Assembly (NCBI GenBank): GCA_023953905.1
Contig: JAMLJA010000005.1
Location: 186,001 to 250,000 of the forward strand
Direction: 5' to 3'
From: Rhizobiaceae bacterium
GTDB lineage: Bacteria > Pseudomonadota > Alphaproteobacteria > Rhizobiales > Rhizobiaceae
Length of the DNA: 64,000 nucleotides
Shown here piece by piece: positions 54,222 to 63,360 of this stretch (within the stretch, counting starts at the first letter, position 1; every line of letters starts with the position of its first letter). The position numbers and the translations under genes were made by a program. The notes beneath the pieces were generated by a model, which saw only the letters and a program-made list of their open reading frames with translations, ran no database searches and had not been told where the DNA came from.

Positions 54222-55775
54222 ATGTCCCGCGAAAAATTCTACATCACTACTGCGATCTCCTATCCAAACGGCAAACCTCATATCGGTCACGCCTATGAGC
54301 TCATTGCCACGGATGCGTTGGCGCGCTTTCAGCGGCATGACGGCAAGGACGTCTACTTTCTCACCGGCACTGATGAGCACGGCATCAAGATGCTGCAAAC
54401 GGCGCGAAAAGAGGGGATTTCGCCACGTGAGCTGGCAGACCGGAACGCCGCCGAGTTCCAGCGCATGGCGGCAGCGCTCAACGCCTCCAACGACGACTTC
54501 ATCCGCACGACCGAGGACCGACATCGGATTTCGAGCCAGGCGATCTGGAACGCGATGGCAGCCAATGGGGATGTCTACAAGGGCGGTTATGCTGGTTGGT
54601 ACTCGGTGCGTGACGAAGCCTACTACGCCGAGGAAGAGACAGAAGTTCGACCTGACAACGTCCGCTACGGACCGCAGGGAAGTCCTGTCGAGTGGGTGGA
54701 GGAGGAGAGTTACTTCTTCCGCCTCTCCGCCTACCAGGACAAACTGCTCGCGCTGTACGAAAACGAACCCGGCTTCATCGGCCCACAGGAACGCCGCAAC
54801 GAAGTCACGAGCTTTGTGAAGTCGGGCCTGAAGGACCTGTCGATCTCCCGCACCACATTTGACTGGGGCATTCCAGTCCCGGGTGACGAGAAACATGTCA
54901 TGTATGTGTGGATCGACGCCCTCACAAACTACATTACTGGCGTCGGCTATCCCGATGAGAACGCGGCACTTTGGCGCTTCTGGCCCGCCGATCTTCATAT
55001 CATCGGCAAGGATATCGTGCGCTTTCACGCCGTCTACTGGCCGGCCTTCCTCATGTCGGCAGGAATTCCGTTACCAAAGCGCGTCTTCGGGCATGGCTTC
55101 GTGTTCAATCGCGGAGAGAAGATGTCGAAGTCGGTCGGCAACGTGATCGATCCGTTTTCTCTGGTGGAGCACTACGGCCTCGATCAGGTCCGCTACTTTC
55201 TTCTGCGCGAGGTGCCGTTCGGACAGGATGGCAGCTACAGCCACGAGGCAATCGTCAATCGGACCAATGCAGACCTTGCCAATGACCTCGGCAATCTCGC
55301 GCAGCGTTCGCTGTCGATGATCGCAAAGAATGTCGACGGCAAGGTCCCGTCCAAGGGTGAGCTTGCCGACGCGGATCGCGCCATGCTCACGCAGGCCGAG
55401 GACGCGCTGGCGGCTGCACGAAAAGCAATGGCGGACCAGCAAATCCACATCGCACTGGCGGCGATCTTTGCGGTGGTTGCTGATGCAAACCGCTATTTTG
55501 CCGGACAGGAACCCTGGGCTCTGAAGAAGACTGATCCGGTTCGAATGGAGACGGTACTCTGGACGACGGCCGAAACGATCAGGCGCGTCGCCATCTTGTG
55601 TCAGCCCTTCATACCCGATTCCTCAGCAAAGCTGCTCGATCTGCTTGGCGTGCCCTCGGAGAGCCGGAATTTTGCGCATTTGGCAGACGATCACGCTCTG
55701 GTCTCGGGCGATGCTCTTCCAGCGCCAACGCCAGTGTTTCCGCGCTACGTCGACAAGACTGAGGCCGAGAACTAA
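54222..55775 (+). CDS. metG: Methionine--tRNA ligase
   Basis: A 517-residue class I synthetase of the short form without a C-terminal tRNA-binding domain. [20 protein letters not shown] carries the HIGH motif, [14 protein letters not shown] the connective-peptide entry, and [12 protein letters not shown] the KMSKS loop. The zinc-knuckle cysteines are not present in the connective peptide, as in the alphaproteobacterial/Aquifex type. ATG 54222 is chosen because the family N-terminus starts there; the frame is open back to 54135. Confidence 0.96.
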   Translation: MSREKFYITTAISYPNGKPHIGHAYELIATDALARFQRHDGKDVYFLTGTDEHGIKMLQTARKEGISPRELADRNAAEFQRMAAALNASNDDFIRTTEDRHRISSQAIWNAMAANGDVYKGGYAGWYSVRDEAYYAEEETEVRPDNVRYGPQGSPVEWVEEESYFFRLSAYQDKLLALYENEPGFIGPQERRNEVTSFVKSGLKDLSISRTTFDWGIPVPGDEKHVMYVWIDALTNYITGVGYPDENAALWRFWPADLHIIGKDIVRFHAVYWPAFLMSAGIPLPKRVFGHGFVFNRGEKMSKSVGNVIDPFSLVEHYGLDQVRYFLLREVPFGQDGSYSHEAIVNRTNADLANDLGNLAQRSLSMIAKNVDGKVPSKGELADADRAMLTQAEDALAAARKAMADQQIHIALAAIFAVVADANRYFAGQEPWALKKTDPVRMETVLWTTAETIRRVAILCQPFIPDSSAKLLDLLGVPSESRNFAHLADDHALVSGDALPAPTPVFPRYVDKTEAEN

Positions 55776-55778
55776 GCC

Positions 55779-56573
55779 ATGCTTGTAGACAGCCACTGCC
55801 ATCTGGATTTTCCAGACTTCGCCGACGAACTATCCGATGTGATCTCGCGGGCACGCCAGGCAGGAGTGGCCCGCATGGTGACCATCTCGACGCGCGTGAA
55901 GCGGTTTGGCCAGATCGTCGCGATCGCCGAAGCGTATGATGAGGTCTATTGTTCCGTCGGCACGCATCCTCACAACGCTGACGAGGAACTCGACGTGACA
56001 GTGGAGGAGTTGATCCGGCTCGCTCAACACCCAAAGGTTGTCGCGATCGGTGAAGCTGGCTTGGACTACCACTACGACAAGGCACCGCGTCCAGCACAGG
56101 CCCAAGGATTGCGAACCCATATCAGCGCGGCGCGTGAAACCAGTCTACCGCTGGTCATCCACGCTCGCAGCGCCGATGACGACATGATCGCGATTCTCGA
56201 AGACGAAAGCGGGAAGGGGGCTTTCCCCTTCATTCTGCATTGCTTTTCTTCCGGTCTCGAGCTTGCAAAAGTCGGTGTCGCGCTTGGAGGCTATATCTCC
56301 TTCTCCGGCATTCTGACATTCAAGAACTCGCAGGACATTCGCGATATCGCTACCGTGATGCCAATGGACCGGCTTCTTGTTGAAACAGACGCACCGTATC
56401 TGGCGCCCGTGCCATATCGCGGCAAACGCAATGAGCCGGCTTTCGTTGCAAATACCGCGTCGGTTCTGGCAGACACAATGGGCGTCACTGCCAACCAGAT
56501 CGCAGACGTCACGACAGACAATTTCTTTCGACTTTTCAGAAAGATGCCGGCTCCTGCGGAAGTGAAGGCCTGA
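55779..56573 (+). CDS. tatD: TatD family metal-dependent hydrolase
   Basis: A 264-residue TIM-barrel hydrolase, related to TatD/YcfH 3'-5' DNA exonucleases. Metal ligands are visible: VDSHCHLD, GEAGLDYHY, VIHARSADD, LHCFSSG and the Asp in VETDAPYLAPVPYRGKRNEP. It begins three bases after the metG stop and is followed four bases later by an MBL-fold gene, a common bacterial arrangement. Its role in DNA repair or quality control is from the family. Confidence 0.92.
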   Translation: MLVDSHCHLDFPDFADELSDVISRARQAGVARMVTISTRVKRFGQIVAIAEAYDEVYCSVGTHPHNADEELDVTVEELIRLAQHPKVVAIGEAGLDYHYDKAPRPAQAQGLRTHISAARETSLPLVIHARSADDDMIAILEDESGKGAFPFILHCFSSGLELAKVGVALGGYISFSGILTFKNSQDIRDIATVMPMDRLLVETDAPYLAPVPYRGKRNEPAFVANTASVLADTMGVTANQIADVTTDNFFRLFRKMPAPAEVKA

Positions 56574-56577
56574 CGTC

Positions 56578-57429
56578 GTGGGTGACCGTCTGCGCTTCAC
56601 TATTCTTGGAAGTGGCTCGTCTCCCGGCGTGCCGCGCATCAATGGCGACTGGGGAGACTGCGATCCGCAAAACCCAAGAAACAGACGCATGCGCTGCGCC
56701 GCAATGGCCGAGCGAATATCCGAATCTGGCATCACTCGCGTGGTCATAGACACCGGCCCGGACTTCCGTGCCCAGATGCTAATGGCTGGCGTCTCTCACA
56801 TTGACGCGGTTGTCTACACCCATCCTCATGCCGACCACATCCATGGCATTGACGACTTGAGAACCTATGCCATCGACCAGCGTCGCCGGATGGAGATATT
56901 CGCAGACGATTTTACCTATCGGCGCTTGACGGAAGGCTTTGGATATTGCTTCGAGACACCGGCAGGCAGTTCTTATCCGCCAATTCTCAATCGCCACGCG
57001 ATCGACCATAACCAGCCAGTAATTGTTGAAGGGAAGGGCGGTCCCCTCACCCTTTTACCGCTCCCGCAAATTCATGGGGAGATCATGTCACTCGGCTTTC
57101 GCATGGGCGATCTCGCATACTGTCCTGACGTCAGCGCCTTTCCCGAAAAGACCCTCGATAGGCTGAACAACCTGGACGTGTTGGTCATCGACGCGCTGCA
57201 ATATAAGCCACACCCAAGCCATCTCTCGGTGGACGAAGCGGTCGAGCGTATCGCGACGCTTCAGCCAAAGCAGGCGTTTCTAACCCATATGCATGTGCCG
57301 CTGGACTATGACGCGGTCGATCGCATAACGCCCGCAAACGTCAGCCCGGCGCATGATGGACTGGTGCTCGAGTTGCCGTATCACGACGATTGGCATCGCC
57401 AGTCATCAACATATGCAAGAGCCATCTGA
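56578..57429 (+). CDS. MBL-fold metallo-hydrolase (PhnP-like phosphodiesterase family)
   Basis: A 283-residue metallo-beta-lactamase fold protein. The metal motif is YTHPHADHIHGIDDLR, preceded by the family opening ILGSGSSPGVPRI; further ligands are the Asp of CPDVSAFP and the His of LTHMHVPLDYDAV. It resembles PhnP-type cyclic phosphodiesterases, but no phn genes are nearby, so the substrate is unknown. The start is GTG 56578, four bases after tatD. It ends the rlpA-to-MBL gene run. Confidence 0.9.
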   Translation: MGDRLRFTILGSGSSPGVPRINGDWGDCDPQNPRNRRMRCAAMAERISESGITRVVIDTGPDFRAQMLMAGVSHIDAVVYTHPHADHIHGIDDLRTYAIDQRRRMEIFADDFTYRRLTEGFGYCFETPAGSSYPPILNRHAIDHNQPVIVEGKGGPLTLLPLPQIHGEIMSLGFRMGDLAYCPDVSAFPEKTLDRLNNLDVLVIDALQYKPHPSHLSVDEAVERIATLQPKQAFLTHMHVPLDYDAVDRITPANVSPAHDGLVLELPYHDDWHRQSSTYARAI

Positions 57430-57494
57430 TCGTCGCAAAATGCCCGTATATTGGCATTCAGCATCAAGAAACCGCACCACAAAACGAATCGCAT

Positions 57495-57522
57495 AAGTTC
57501 CATAATCTATCTTATGCGACTT
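57495..57522. other. Possible dif-like XerC/XerD site
   Basis: AAGTTCCATAA-TCTATC-TTATGCGACTT has the 11-6-11 layout of chromosome dimer resolution sites. The inner CATAA...TTATG arms match the E. coli dif core (CATAA-TGTATA-TTATG). It lies in a 144-base noncoding gap between convergent genes. Overlapping inverted repeats (CGCATAAG / CTTATGCG, 57490-57518) could instead form a terminator-like hairpin, so the call is tentative. Confidence 0.4.
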
Positions 57523-57573
57523 ATGGATATCGGATTCTGCTTTGCGTCTAAGGGTCCAATCGCAGCAAGCGGT

Positions 57574-58170
57574 TTACGCGATCAGCTTCCTGAACGCCTT
57601 CCCTGCTGTCTCCGCGCGGAGTTGGACCTCTCCATCAGTGAGAGGCGCAAGCGTCCTGTTCACGCGTCTCACCTGCAAATCTCCCACCAACAATGCGAGA
57701 TACCATTCGGTTGCGACTGTTGCTGTCGGCGCGTGAATTTGCGAAGCATCCATTCCACGCTGAACGACGCTCTCGATCATCGGAAAGATCGTCTCTCGTC
57801 CCGCAGCTGAGATTGCTGCGCCCAACTCTCCGGTCTCGTCGGATGCGGCGGCACGGTTGAGTGAAATGGCGGCTTCGCCTACCAGAATGCCCAACAGAAC
57901 CGGCGCGAGCTCTTCCAGGCTGACAACTGGATCCGTTTCGTTCGCAAGAACCGCCGCCAGACGATGGCGGATCCCCTCAGCGTTTCTCTCGACCATACGG
58001 CGGAAGAGCCCCTTCTTGTCGCCGTACCATCTATAGAGCGTCTCATTCGATGCATTCGCTGCCTTGGCGATGGCAAGCATGGACGTCGCGACATAGCCCT
58101 TCTGAACAAGGAGCCGATACCCCGCTTCGAATATCTGCGCCTCGCGCTCCGCACGTGTGTCTTCCCGCAT
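57574..58170 (-). CDS. TetR family transcriptional regulator
   Basis: A 198-residue repressor. The N-terminal helix-turn-helix (about 10-55) includes IFEAGYRLLVQKGYVATSMLAIAKAANASNETLYRWYGDKKGLF. The C-terminal ligand domain is typical in length but not diagnostic. The start ATG 58170 has GGAGAGG upstream and is preferred to 58206. It is divergent from the DUF1772 gene, with two similar operator-like repeats between them, so it probably represses that gene and itself. Confidence 0.9.
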   Translation of the reverse strand: MREDTRAEREAQIFEAGYRLLVQKGYVATSMLAIAKAANASNETLYRWYGDKKGLFRRMVERNAEGIRHRLAAVLANETDPVVSLEELAPVLLGILVGEAAISLNRAAASDETGELGAAISAAGRETIFPMIESVVQRGMDASQIHAPTATVATEWYLALLVGDLQVRRVNRTLAPLTDGEVQLRAETAGKAFRKLIA

Positions 58171-58186
58171 GAGCCTCTCCGTCAGC

Positions 58187-58247
58187 TTGACACTAATCGT
58201 ACACATCTATACGGATTTGCGAAAGGCGTACATATGAATACGATTTT
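58187..58247. promoter_or_regulatory. Divergent promoter region with paired TetR-type operators
   Basis: TTGACA (58187-58192) is a rightward -35 candidate. Two related imperfect palindromes lie in opposite orientation: AATCGTA...TACGGATT (58195-58217) and GCGTA...TACGATT (58227-58245), both with CGTA/TACG arms eight bases apart. They sit between tetR and the DUF1772 gene and fit TetR binding sites. Confidence 0.5.
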
Positions 58248-58258
58248 GGAGACATCAC

Positions 58259-58747
58259 ATGATCACCGGCGCACTGCTTGGCATTTCGATCCTCCTATCG
58301 GGAGCGATCTTCGGGTTCTTCTACGCGTGGGTGTGTTCCACCATGTGGGGGCTGGATCAGGCCGACCCAAGAGTGGCAATTGCAGCGATGCAGGCCATGA
58401 ATGCGTCAGTTCGAAACGCTGTCTTCTTTCCTGCATTCTTCCTGACGCCGGTCGCATTAGCGGTATCTGCGCTGGTCCTTGGCATACAGCGTCGTGCACG
58501 ATCGGCCATCTGGTTTGCAACAGCCTGCGCGGTGTATCTGGCGCTTGGCCTCTTACTCACCGCAGCAGTCAATGTGCCAATGAACGAGGCCCTGGCAATG
58601 ACGAATATTCCCGATGACATCGAAGCTGCGCGACAGATCTGGAATGACTATTCCGCGCGTTGGCAGTTCTGGAACCAGGTGCGGACTGTTGCCTCTGGCA
58701 CCGCGCTCTTGTGCGCGACGATGGGAATTATTCAGCTCAACCGGTGA
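58259..58747 (+). CDS. DUF1772 (anthrone oxygenase-like) membrane protein
   Basis: A 162-residue membrane protein with four helices (about 5-27, 52-72, 80-102 and 140-158). The conserved pattern around AAVNVPMNEALA, followed by W..Y..RW..WN.VRT near the end, is the DUF1772 signature, a family that includes fungal anthrone oxygenases; bacterial function is unknown. The TetR gene is divergent from it. It converges on tamB with a 14-base gap. Confidence 0.82.
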   Translation: MITGALLGISILLSGAIFGFFYAWVCSTMWGLDQADPRVAIAAMQAMNASVRNAVFFPAFFLTPVALAVSALVLGIQRRARSAIWFATACAVYLALGLLLTAAVNVPMNEALAMTNIPDDIEAARQIWNDYSARWQFWNQVRTVASGTALLCATMGIIQLNR

Positions 58748-58761
58748 TCCGGCGTAAATTG

Positions 58762-61700
58762 CTAGTAGTCTTTCTCGAAGAATATGCCGACGCTGGAATC
58801 TCCATCCGATCCGACCGCTCCCTTGGCCTTCAAATCCTCCGTAATGTCGAGGTTGATGGTGCCTCGGGTCGTCCCCTGAGCGCCGGCTTCGACGCCGAGA
58901 TAGATGTTATCCCGGATGTAGCGACCTGCGCGAACCGCTGCATTCCCGTCGCTGTCGGTCACTACGTCGAGGTCGTCAAGGCCGGTCGCCTGACGGAGTG
59001 ATCCGAGCAGAGACGTATTTTGACCGCCGGCGAGTTCGGCCGCTGCGGCCGCAAGCTGAGCAATCTGTAGCGGCGAAAGTTCGCCGAGACTGCGTTTGAA
59101 TATAAGCCGCGCAAGAACCTCGTCTTCGGGCAATCCCGGCTGAGACGAGAAGCTGATGTCGAGGTCCGAAACGCGGCCCCGCACCGTGATGAAGACAGTG
59201 ATGTCGTCACTACTCGAGCGCGCAACGAAATTGATGAACGGATCGAGATCGCCGATAAGTGTGACCTCACCTTCGTCGAAGGTGATGCGTTGCCCGAGGA
59301 TCGAAAGTCGCCCACGGATCAGCTTGAAGGCTCCGACAGGCTGGATGTCGGTCACTGGACCAGTCAGGCGAACGCTACCGCCGATCTCGGCATCCAGACC
59401 CCTTCCCCGGATGAATATCTGGTTCGGCGCACTCACATTTACGTCTAGCCGTACCACACTCGGTCTTGAGCCGGGCACAGGTGTGCCGTCATTCGCCTTG
59501 GCGCGCTTCAGGGTCTCGCGCACACCTTTCGGCGCGTTGATATGCTTGACGTCTATCTGAGCCGCACCCGCAGAGAGGTTTTCCGGCACCAAGATCTCTG
59601 CGCGCGCGACATTCACATTTCCCGACAAGAGAGGATCACGGGTAAGCGGCCCGGTCATCGCGAGGTTACCGCTGACGGTGGCGGTCACCATGCTGCCGTC
59701 GGCATAGCGCGCCTGATCGAGCGCGATACGAATGTCTGCCGGAAAGCCCGCCGCAGCATTTGTGGAGATGGTGCCGCTGGCGCTGATGCGACCACCTGTT
59801 GAAAGCGCCGCAGACGCACTACGCAGTGTCACCCGCTCGCCTTCAATGGCACCCATGACGGCAATGTCATTGAGTTGCACATTGGCTTCCGGATCCACGA
59901 CACGTGCGCCCATTGTCGAGAACATGCCCCGAATATCCGGATTGGCCAACGCTCCCGACACGGTTGCGCTCACCGAAACCGTGCCGGACACTTGAGTTCC
60001 ACGATCGGCGAGAAAGCGATTGGCGAGCGAAAGCGGCGCTTCGCCACGCACCGAAATGGCAAGACCGCTACCTGAAAGTGGAATGCGGCCATTCGCGGTC
60101 ACCCTTAAGCCCTGCGGACCGGTGACCGCTGCTTGAGAAAGGTCCACTGAATTGCCAGCATAAGAACCGCTTGCAGTGGCCTCCAAAGGAGAAAGACCGA
60201 TTTCATCCAGCACGGATGCGCGAACGCCAGTCCCTCTCACATCAAAACGTGCGGTCGGGTCCGATAGCTTTCCGCCCAGCTTCGCCGTCCCGGAGAGATT
60301 TCCGCCCAGCCCCTGCCCCGTGGCAACGGCGTTGAGGACGGCCAAGGGAAAGGCTTCAAGGCTGACGTTCAGATCGAGATTGCCATTGTCGAGCGGCACC
60401 CCGCCATTGACTGAAGCGCGCAGGCCCTCCGGACTTGAAATTGTGCCACGCAGGTTCAGGCGCGATGTGGAGGATTGACCCGAGGCGTCGACGTTGAGCG
60501 CACTCAAGCCAGCCGATTTCAGAGCGGCGGCCGCGATCGAATTCGCCTTTAGCGTAAAGTTCACATCAGGCTTGGACCGCGTCCCTCCAACAGTCGCCTT
60601 TGCATCCACAGTGCCGGCAAGCTGGAGATCGGGACGAATTGCATTTGCGACGGCAAGCGGCAAACTCGCAACGTTTACCTGGAGATTCAGCGTATCCGCA
60701 ACCTCGCCCGATGCCGTCACTCTGCCGCCGCCAATGTCGAGTGCGAGACTGTCGATACGGATATCCTGTCCCCGTATGACCAGTGAAGCAGGCTCCGAAA
60801 GGCGCGCGGCAAGCGAACCCTGAGTAAGGCTCAAATCCTTCAATGAAAGCTGGAAACCACCATTTATCGGGGCGAGCGCTCCGCCAACGCTCGCTTCGGT
60901 TCCGTTGCGCAGAGACGCAGCAGCCGTGAAATCCGTTGTTTCACCCCGCCGCGTGGCCTTGGCGTCCAATTTGGTCACATCGACGCCGCCGGCCTTCACT
61001 CCGGCAGCCGACAAGGTGCCATCCACAACAGGAACGCCAAACAGATCGGCGATTGCGGCTTGTACATCCGCGCGTTCGATAGACACGCCCTCCGCGACTA
61101 GCTTGCTCACCTGCGCCGATACCGAGGCATTCTGGACGCCGTCAGACGGAACAAGCTCGATCTGCGCCTCGATAGCGCCCTTCGCCTCCATCACAGCCAA
61201 TGCGGCGAGAGTTGAAACATCCGCCGCATCGACTGCCAGCTTGCCGGTGATAAGACCGTCGGCATCCAGCGCGACGTCGCCCTCGATGCGTGCCCCTCCA
61301 GCGGTAAAGCTGATATCGGACAGCTTGCGCTGGCCGTTCTCGACCGAAATGGCGCTGGAAAGCTGTGCGCGCACACCATCAAGAAAGGCATTTGCGGTGA
61401 CCTGGCCGTTGAGATTTCCCTCCCTCAAGGTCCCTTCGAAGCCAAGGTTGGTGTCTGTGAGATTCTTGCCGACCACCGACCCGTTCGCAATATCGGCTCC
61501 GAAAGTGAGATTGATCAGGCCATCGCTCCCGACGGCCTTGCCCGTAGCGCTAAGTCGCCCCGTCACGCGATCGGAGAGTTGGGACAGATCTTCCAATGCC
61601 AGGTCGAATCCGAAATTGGCCGCCCCCGTGGCAAAAACGCCGTCGGCCGTGACGGCCAACTGATCGCTCGATATCTTGAACTGACGGGCAACGAGACCCT

Positions 61701-63360
61701 GCTCACCGCGCGCTATACCTCCGGTGAGTCGTGTCTCACCCGAAAGGAGCTTGTCCGCAGCGGGAATCCCAACGCCAAGATCACGACCTGTGCCATCCAG
61801 CGCCAGATCGAACCCGCCTGTCAGGGGAGAGATTGAACCCTTGGCTTCAAGCGAAAGGCCACCGGTAAGGTCCTGGCCGGCCAGCCCCGAAAGCGGGGCC
61901 ATGTCGGTGGCGTCTACGGAAAGGGTTCCGTTGAAAATCGACTCTGCAATCTGCCCCGCCAATCCAAAACTGAACCCATTCGCGGAAATCTGAGCACGCG
62001 GGAGGTCGATCGGTTGTCCAGCCTTCCAGCTTCCATCAACCTTGAGGGTGATGATTTCGCCCAACGCCTCGGCGATCGCTGCATCGGTTGCGACAATTCC
62101 GGAGGCGCCGCCGGTCGCCGAAAACGTCACCGAGCGATTGGCCGCATCATTGAGGTTGCTGGCCACACCGCCCAGCTTGATGTCTACCAGTTTCGACCCA
62201 AAAGAGACCGTCGACAAATCGTCGATTCGAATGTCACCGCTCCATTCGTCGGAAGTCGTTTCGCCAAAAGACAGATCGACGCTTGCCCGGCTCACCGTCG
62301 CGTCCGCACCGCCTATAGGAAGGAGCGTCTTTTCCTCGTTTGGATGGTCGACGATCACATTCAGATTCAAGCGGCTCAGAAAATTGTCAGGGGTGGTCTC
62401 CAGTGCGGCTTTCAACGCCAGCGCCGCACTGTCGACAGTCAGACTCTCAAGTGTGAGACCGCCGCCTGCTCGCACCGTTCCGCTCGTCTTGAGACGTGTG
62501 TCTGACCCGAAGAAGCTGCGAAACCGCGTCGGAATGAGCGTGGCGATTGGCCCTCCAAGGTCCGCATCAAAGCGCATTCCGTCAGAAGACTGCCGCAAGC
62601 TCGTGGTGCCATCGAGAACACGCTGCGAATCTGCATCCAGAGCCAGTTTGAGATCCAGGGTGGAAACCGGCCCGTTGCCTTCGAGCGTCAAGGCAATTGG
62701 CGGCTTCCCCTCGATGCTCAGCAGGTTGGCAATCATGCCGTCCTGTGGCTCGCTCAGCTTGAGATCGAGCGCCAGCACCTGCGTTTCATTGGCGTAGTTT
62801 GCCGTGAAATTGAGTGTGCCGCCCGGACCGTCGAGCCTCTGAATATCCAAGGCGGTATCCAACGTACCGCCAGACAGACTGAGGCGCCCATTCACCGAGA
62901 TTTCTGCGGCCAATCCGAACAGCTCTTCGCCAAAACTGACCAGCGGAACCTGTAGTTCTTTCAGTTCCACCGAGAGCGGCAACTCCGGTACAGAAAAGCC
63001 TGATCCGGCCTCCGGTGAGGGAAGCCCTTCGTCCGGCAAGGGCTTGCGAATGACATCAATGCGGTCAGCGGCAAGCTTGTCGATGTTGAGATTGCCAAGC
63101 AGAAGCGACGATCTGGTCCACACGATCTGCGCGTTGGTAATGCGCAACCAGACCCCTTCCCGGTCTGCAATTGAGATTTCACCAATGGTCGCATTCGACG
63201 ACAGGACACCCTGAATGTTGTTCAGGCGAATCTGACGGTTCGGCGTAGAGAGCTGCTCCTCGACATAACGGATGAAATAGGAGCGTTCCTCTTCTGGCGT
63301 CTCTTGCGCGAAGGCTGGAGCGGCAAACAGAAAGAGTAACAAGGCTACGAGGAAGCGCAT
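58762..63360 (-). CDS. tamB: Translocation and assembly module subunit TamB
   Basis: A 1532-residue envelope protein with an N-terminal signal or membrane anchor (MRFLVALLLFLFAAPAFA), long beta-rich AsmA/DUF490-like repeats, and the conserved C-terminal TamB domain (about 1190-1532; GRGLDAEIGGSVRLTGPVTD, and the terminal segment ending with ITEDLKAKGAVGSDG...GIFFEKDY). TamB spans the periplasm and with TamA helps insert outer-membrane proteins, and is linked to phospholipid transport. Its ATG shares one base with the tamA stop (TGATG), so the two are coupled. Confidence 0.95.
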   Translation of the reverse strand: MRFLVALLLFLFAAPAFAQETPEEERSYFIRYVEEQLSTPNRQIRLNNIQGVLSSNATIGEISIADREGVWLRITNAQIVWTRSSLLLGNLNIDKLAADRIDVIRKPLPDEGLPSPEAGSGFSVPELPLSVELKELQVPLVSFGEELFGLAAEISVNGRLSLSGGTLDTALDIQRLDGPGGTLNFTANYANETQVLALDLKLSEPQDGMIANLLSIEGKPPIALTLEGNGPVSTLDLKLALDADSQRVLDGTTSLRQSSDGMRFDADLGGPIATLIPTRFRSFFGSDTRLKTSGTVRAGGGLTLESLTVDSAALALKAALETTPDNFLSRLNLNVIVDHPNEEKTLLPIGGADATVSRASVDLSFGETTSDEWSGDIRIDDLSTVSFGSKLVDIKLGGVASNLNDAANRSVTFSATGGASGIVATDAAIAEALGEIITLKVDGSWKAGQPIDLPRAQISANGFSFGLAGQIAESIFNGTLSVDATDMAPLSGLAGQDLTGGLSLEAKGSISPLTGGFDLALDGTGRDLGVGIPAADKLLSGETRLTGGIARGEQGLVARQFKISSDQLAVTADGVFATGAANFGFDLALEDLSQLSDRVTGRLSATGKAVGSDGLINLTFGADIANGSVVGKNLTDTNLGFEGTLREGNLNGQVTANAFLDGVRAQLSSAISVENGQRKLSDISFTAGGARIEGDVALDADGLITGKLAVDAADVSTLAALAVMEAKGAIEAQIELVPSDGVQNASVSAQVSKLVAEGVSIERADVQAAIADLFGVPVVDGTLSAAGVKAGGVDVTKLDAKATRRGETTDFTAAASLRNGTEASVGGALAPINGGFQLSLKDLSLTQGSLAARLSEPASLVIRGQDIRIDSLALDIGGGRVTASGEVADTLNLQVNVASLPLAVANAIRPDLQLAGTVDAKATVGGTRSKPDVNFTLKANSIAAAALKSAGLSALNVDASGQSSTSRLNLRGTISSPEGLRASVNGGVPLDNGNLDLNVSLEAFPLAVLNAVATGQGLGGNLSGTAKLGGKLSDPTARFDVRGTGVRASVLDEIGLSPLEATASGSYAGNSVDLSQAAVTGPQGLRVTANGRIPLSGSGLAISVRGEAPLSLANRFLADRGTQVSGTVSVSATVSGALANPDIRGMFSTMGARVVDPEANVQLNDIAVMGAIEGERVTLRSASAALSTGGRISASGTISTNAAAGFPADIRIALDQARYADGSMVTATVSGNLAMTGPLTRDPLLSGNVNVARAEILVPENLSAGAAQIDVKHINAPKGVRETLKRAKANDGTPVPGSRPSVVRLDVNVSAPNQIFIRGRGLDAEIGGSVRLTGPVTDIQPVGAFKLIRGRLSILGQRITFDEGEVTLIGDLDPFINFVARSSSDDITVFITVRGRVSDLDISFSSQPGLPEDEVLARLIFKRSLGELSPLQIAQLAAAAAELAGGQNTSLLGSLRQATGLDDLDVVTDSDGNAAVRAGRYIRDNIYLGVEAGAQGTTRGTINLDITEDLKAKGAVGSDGDSSVGIFFEKDY

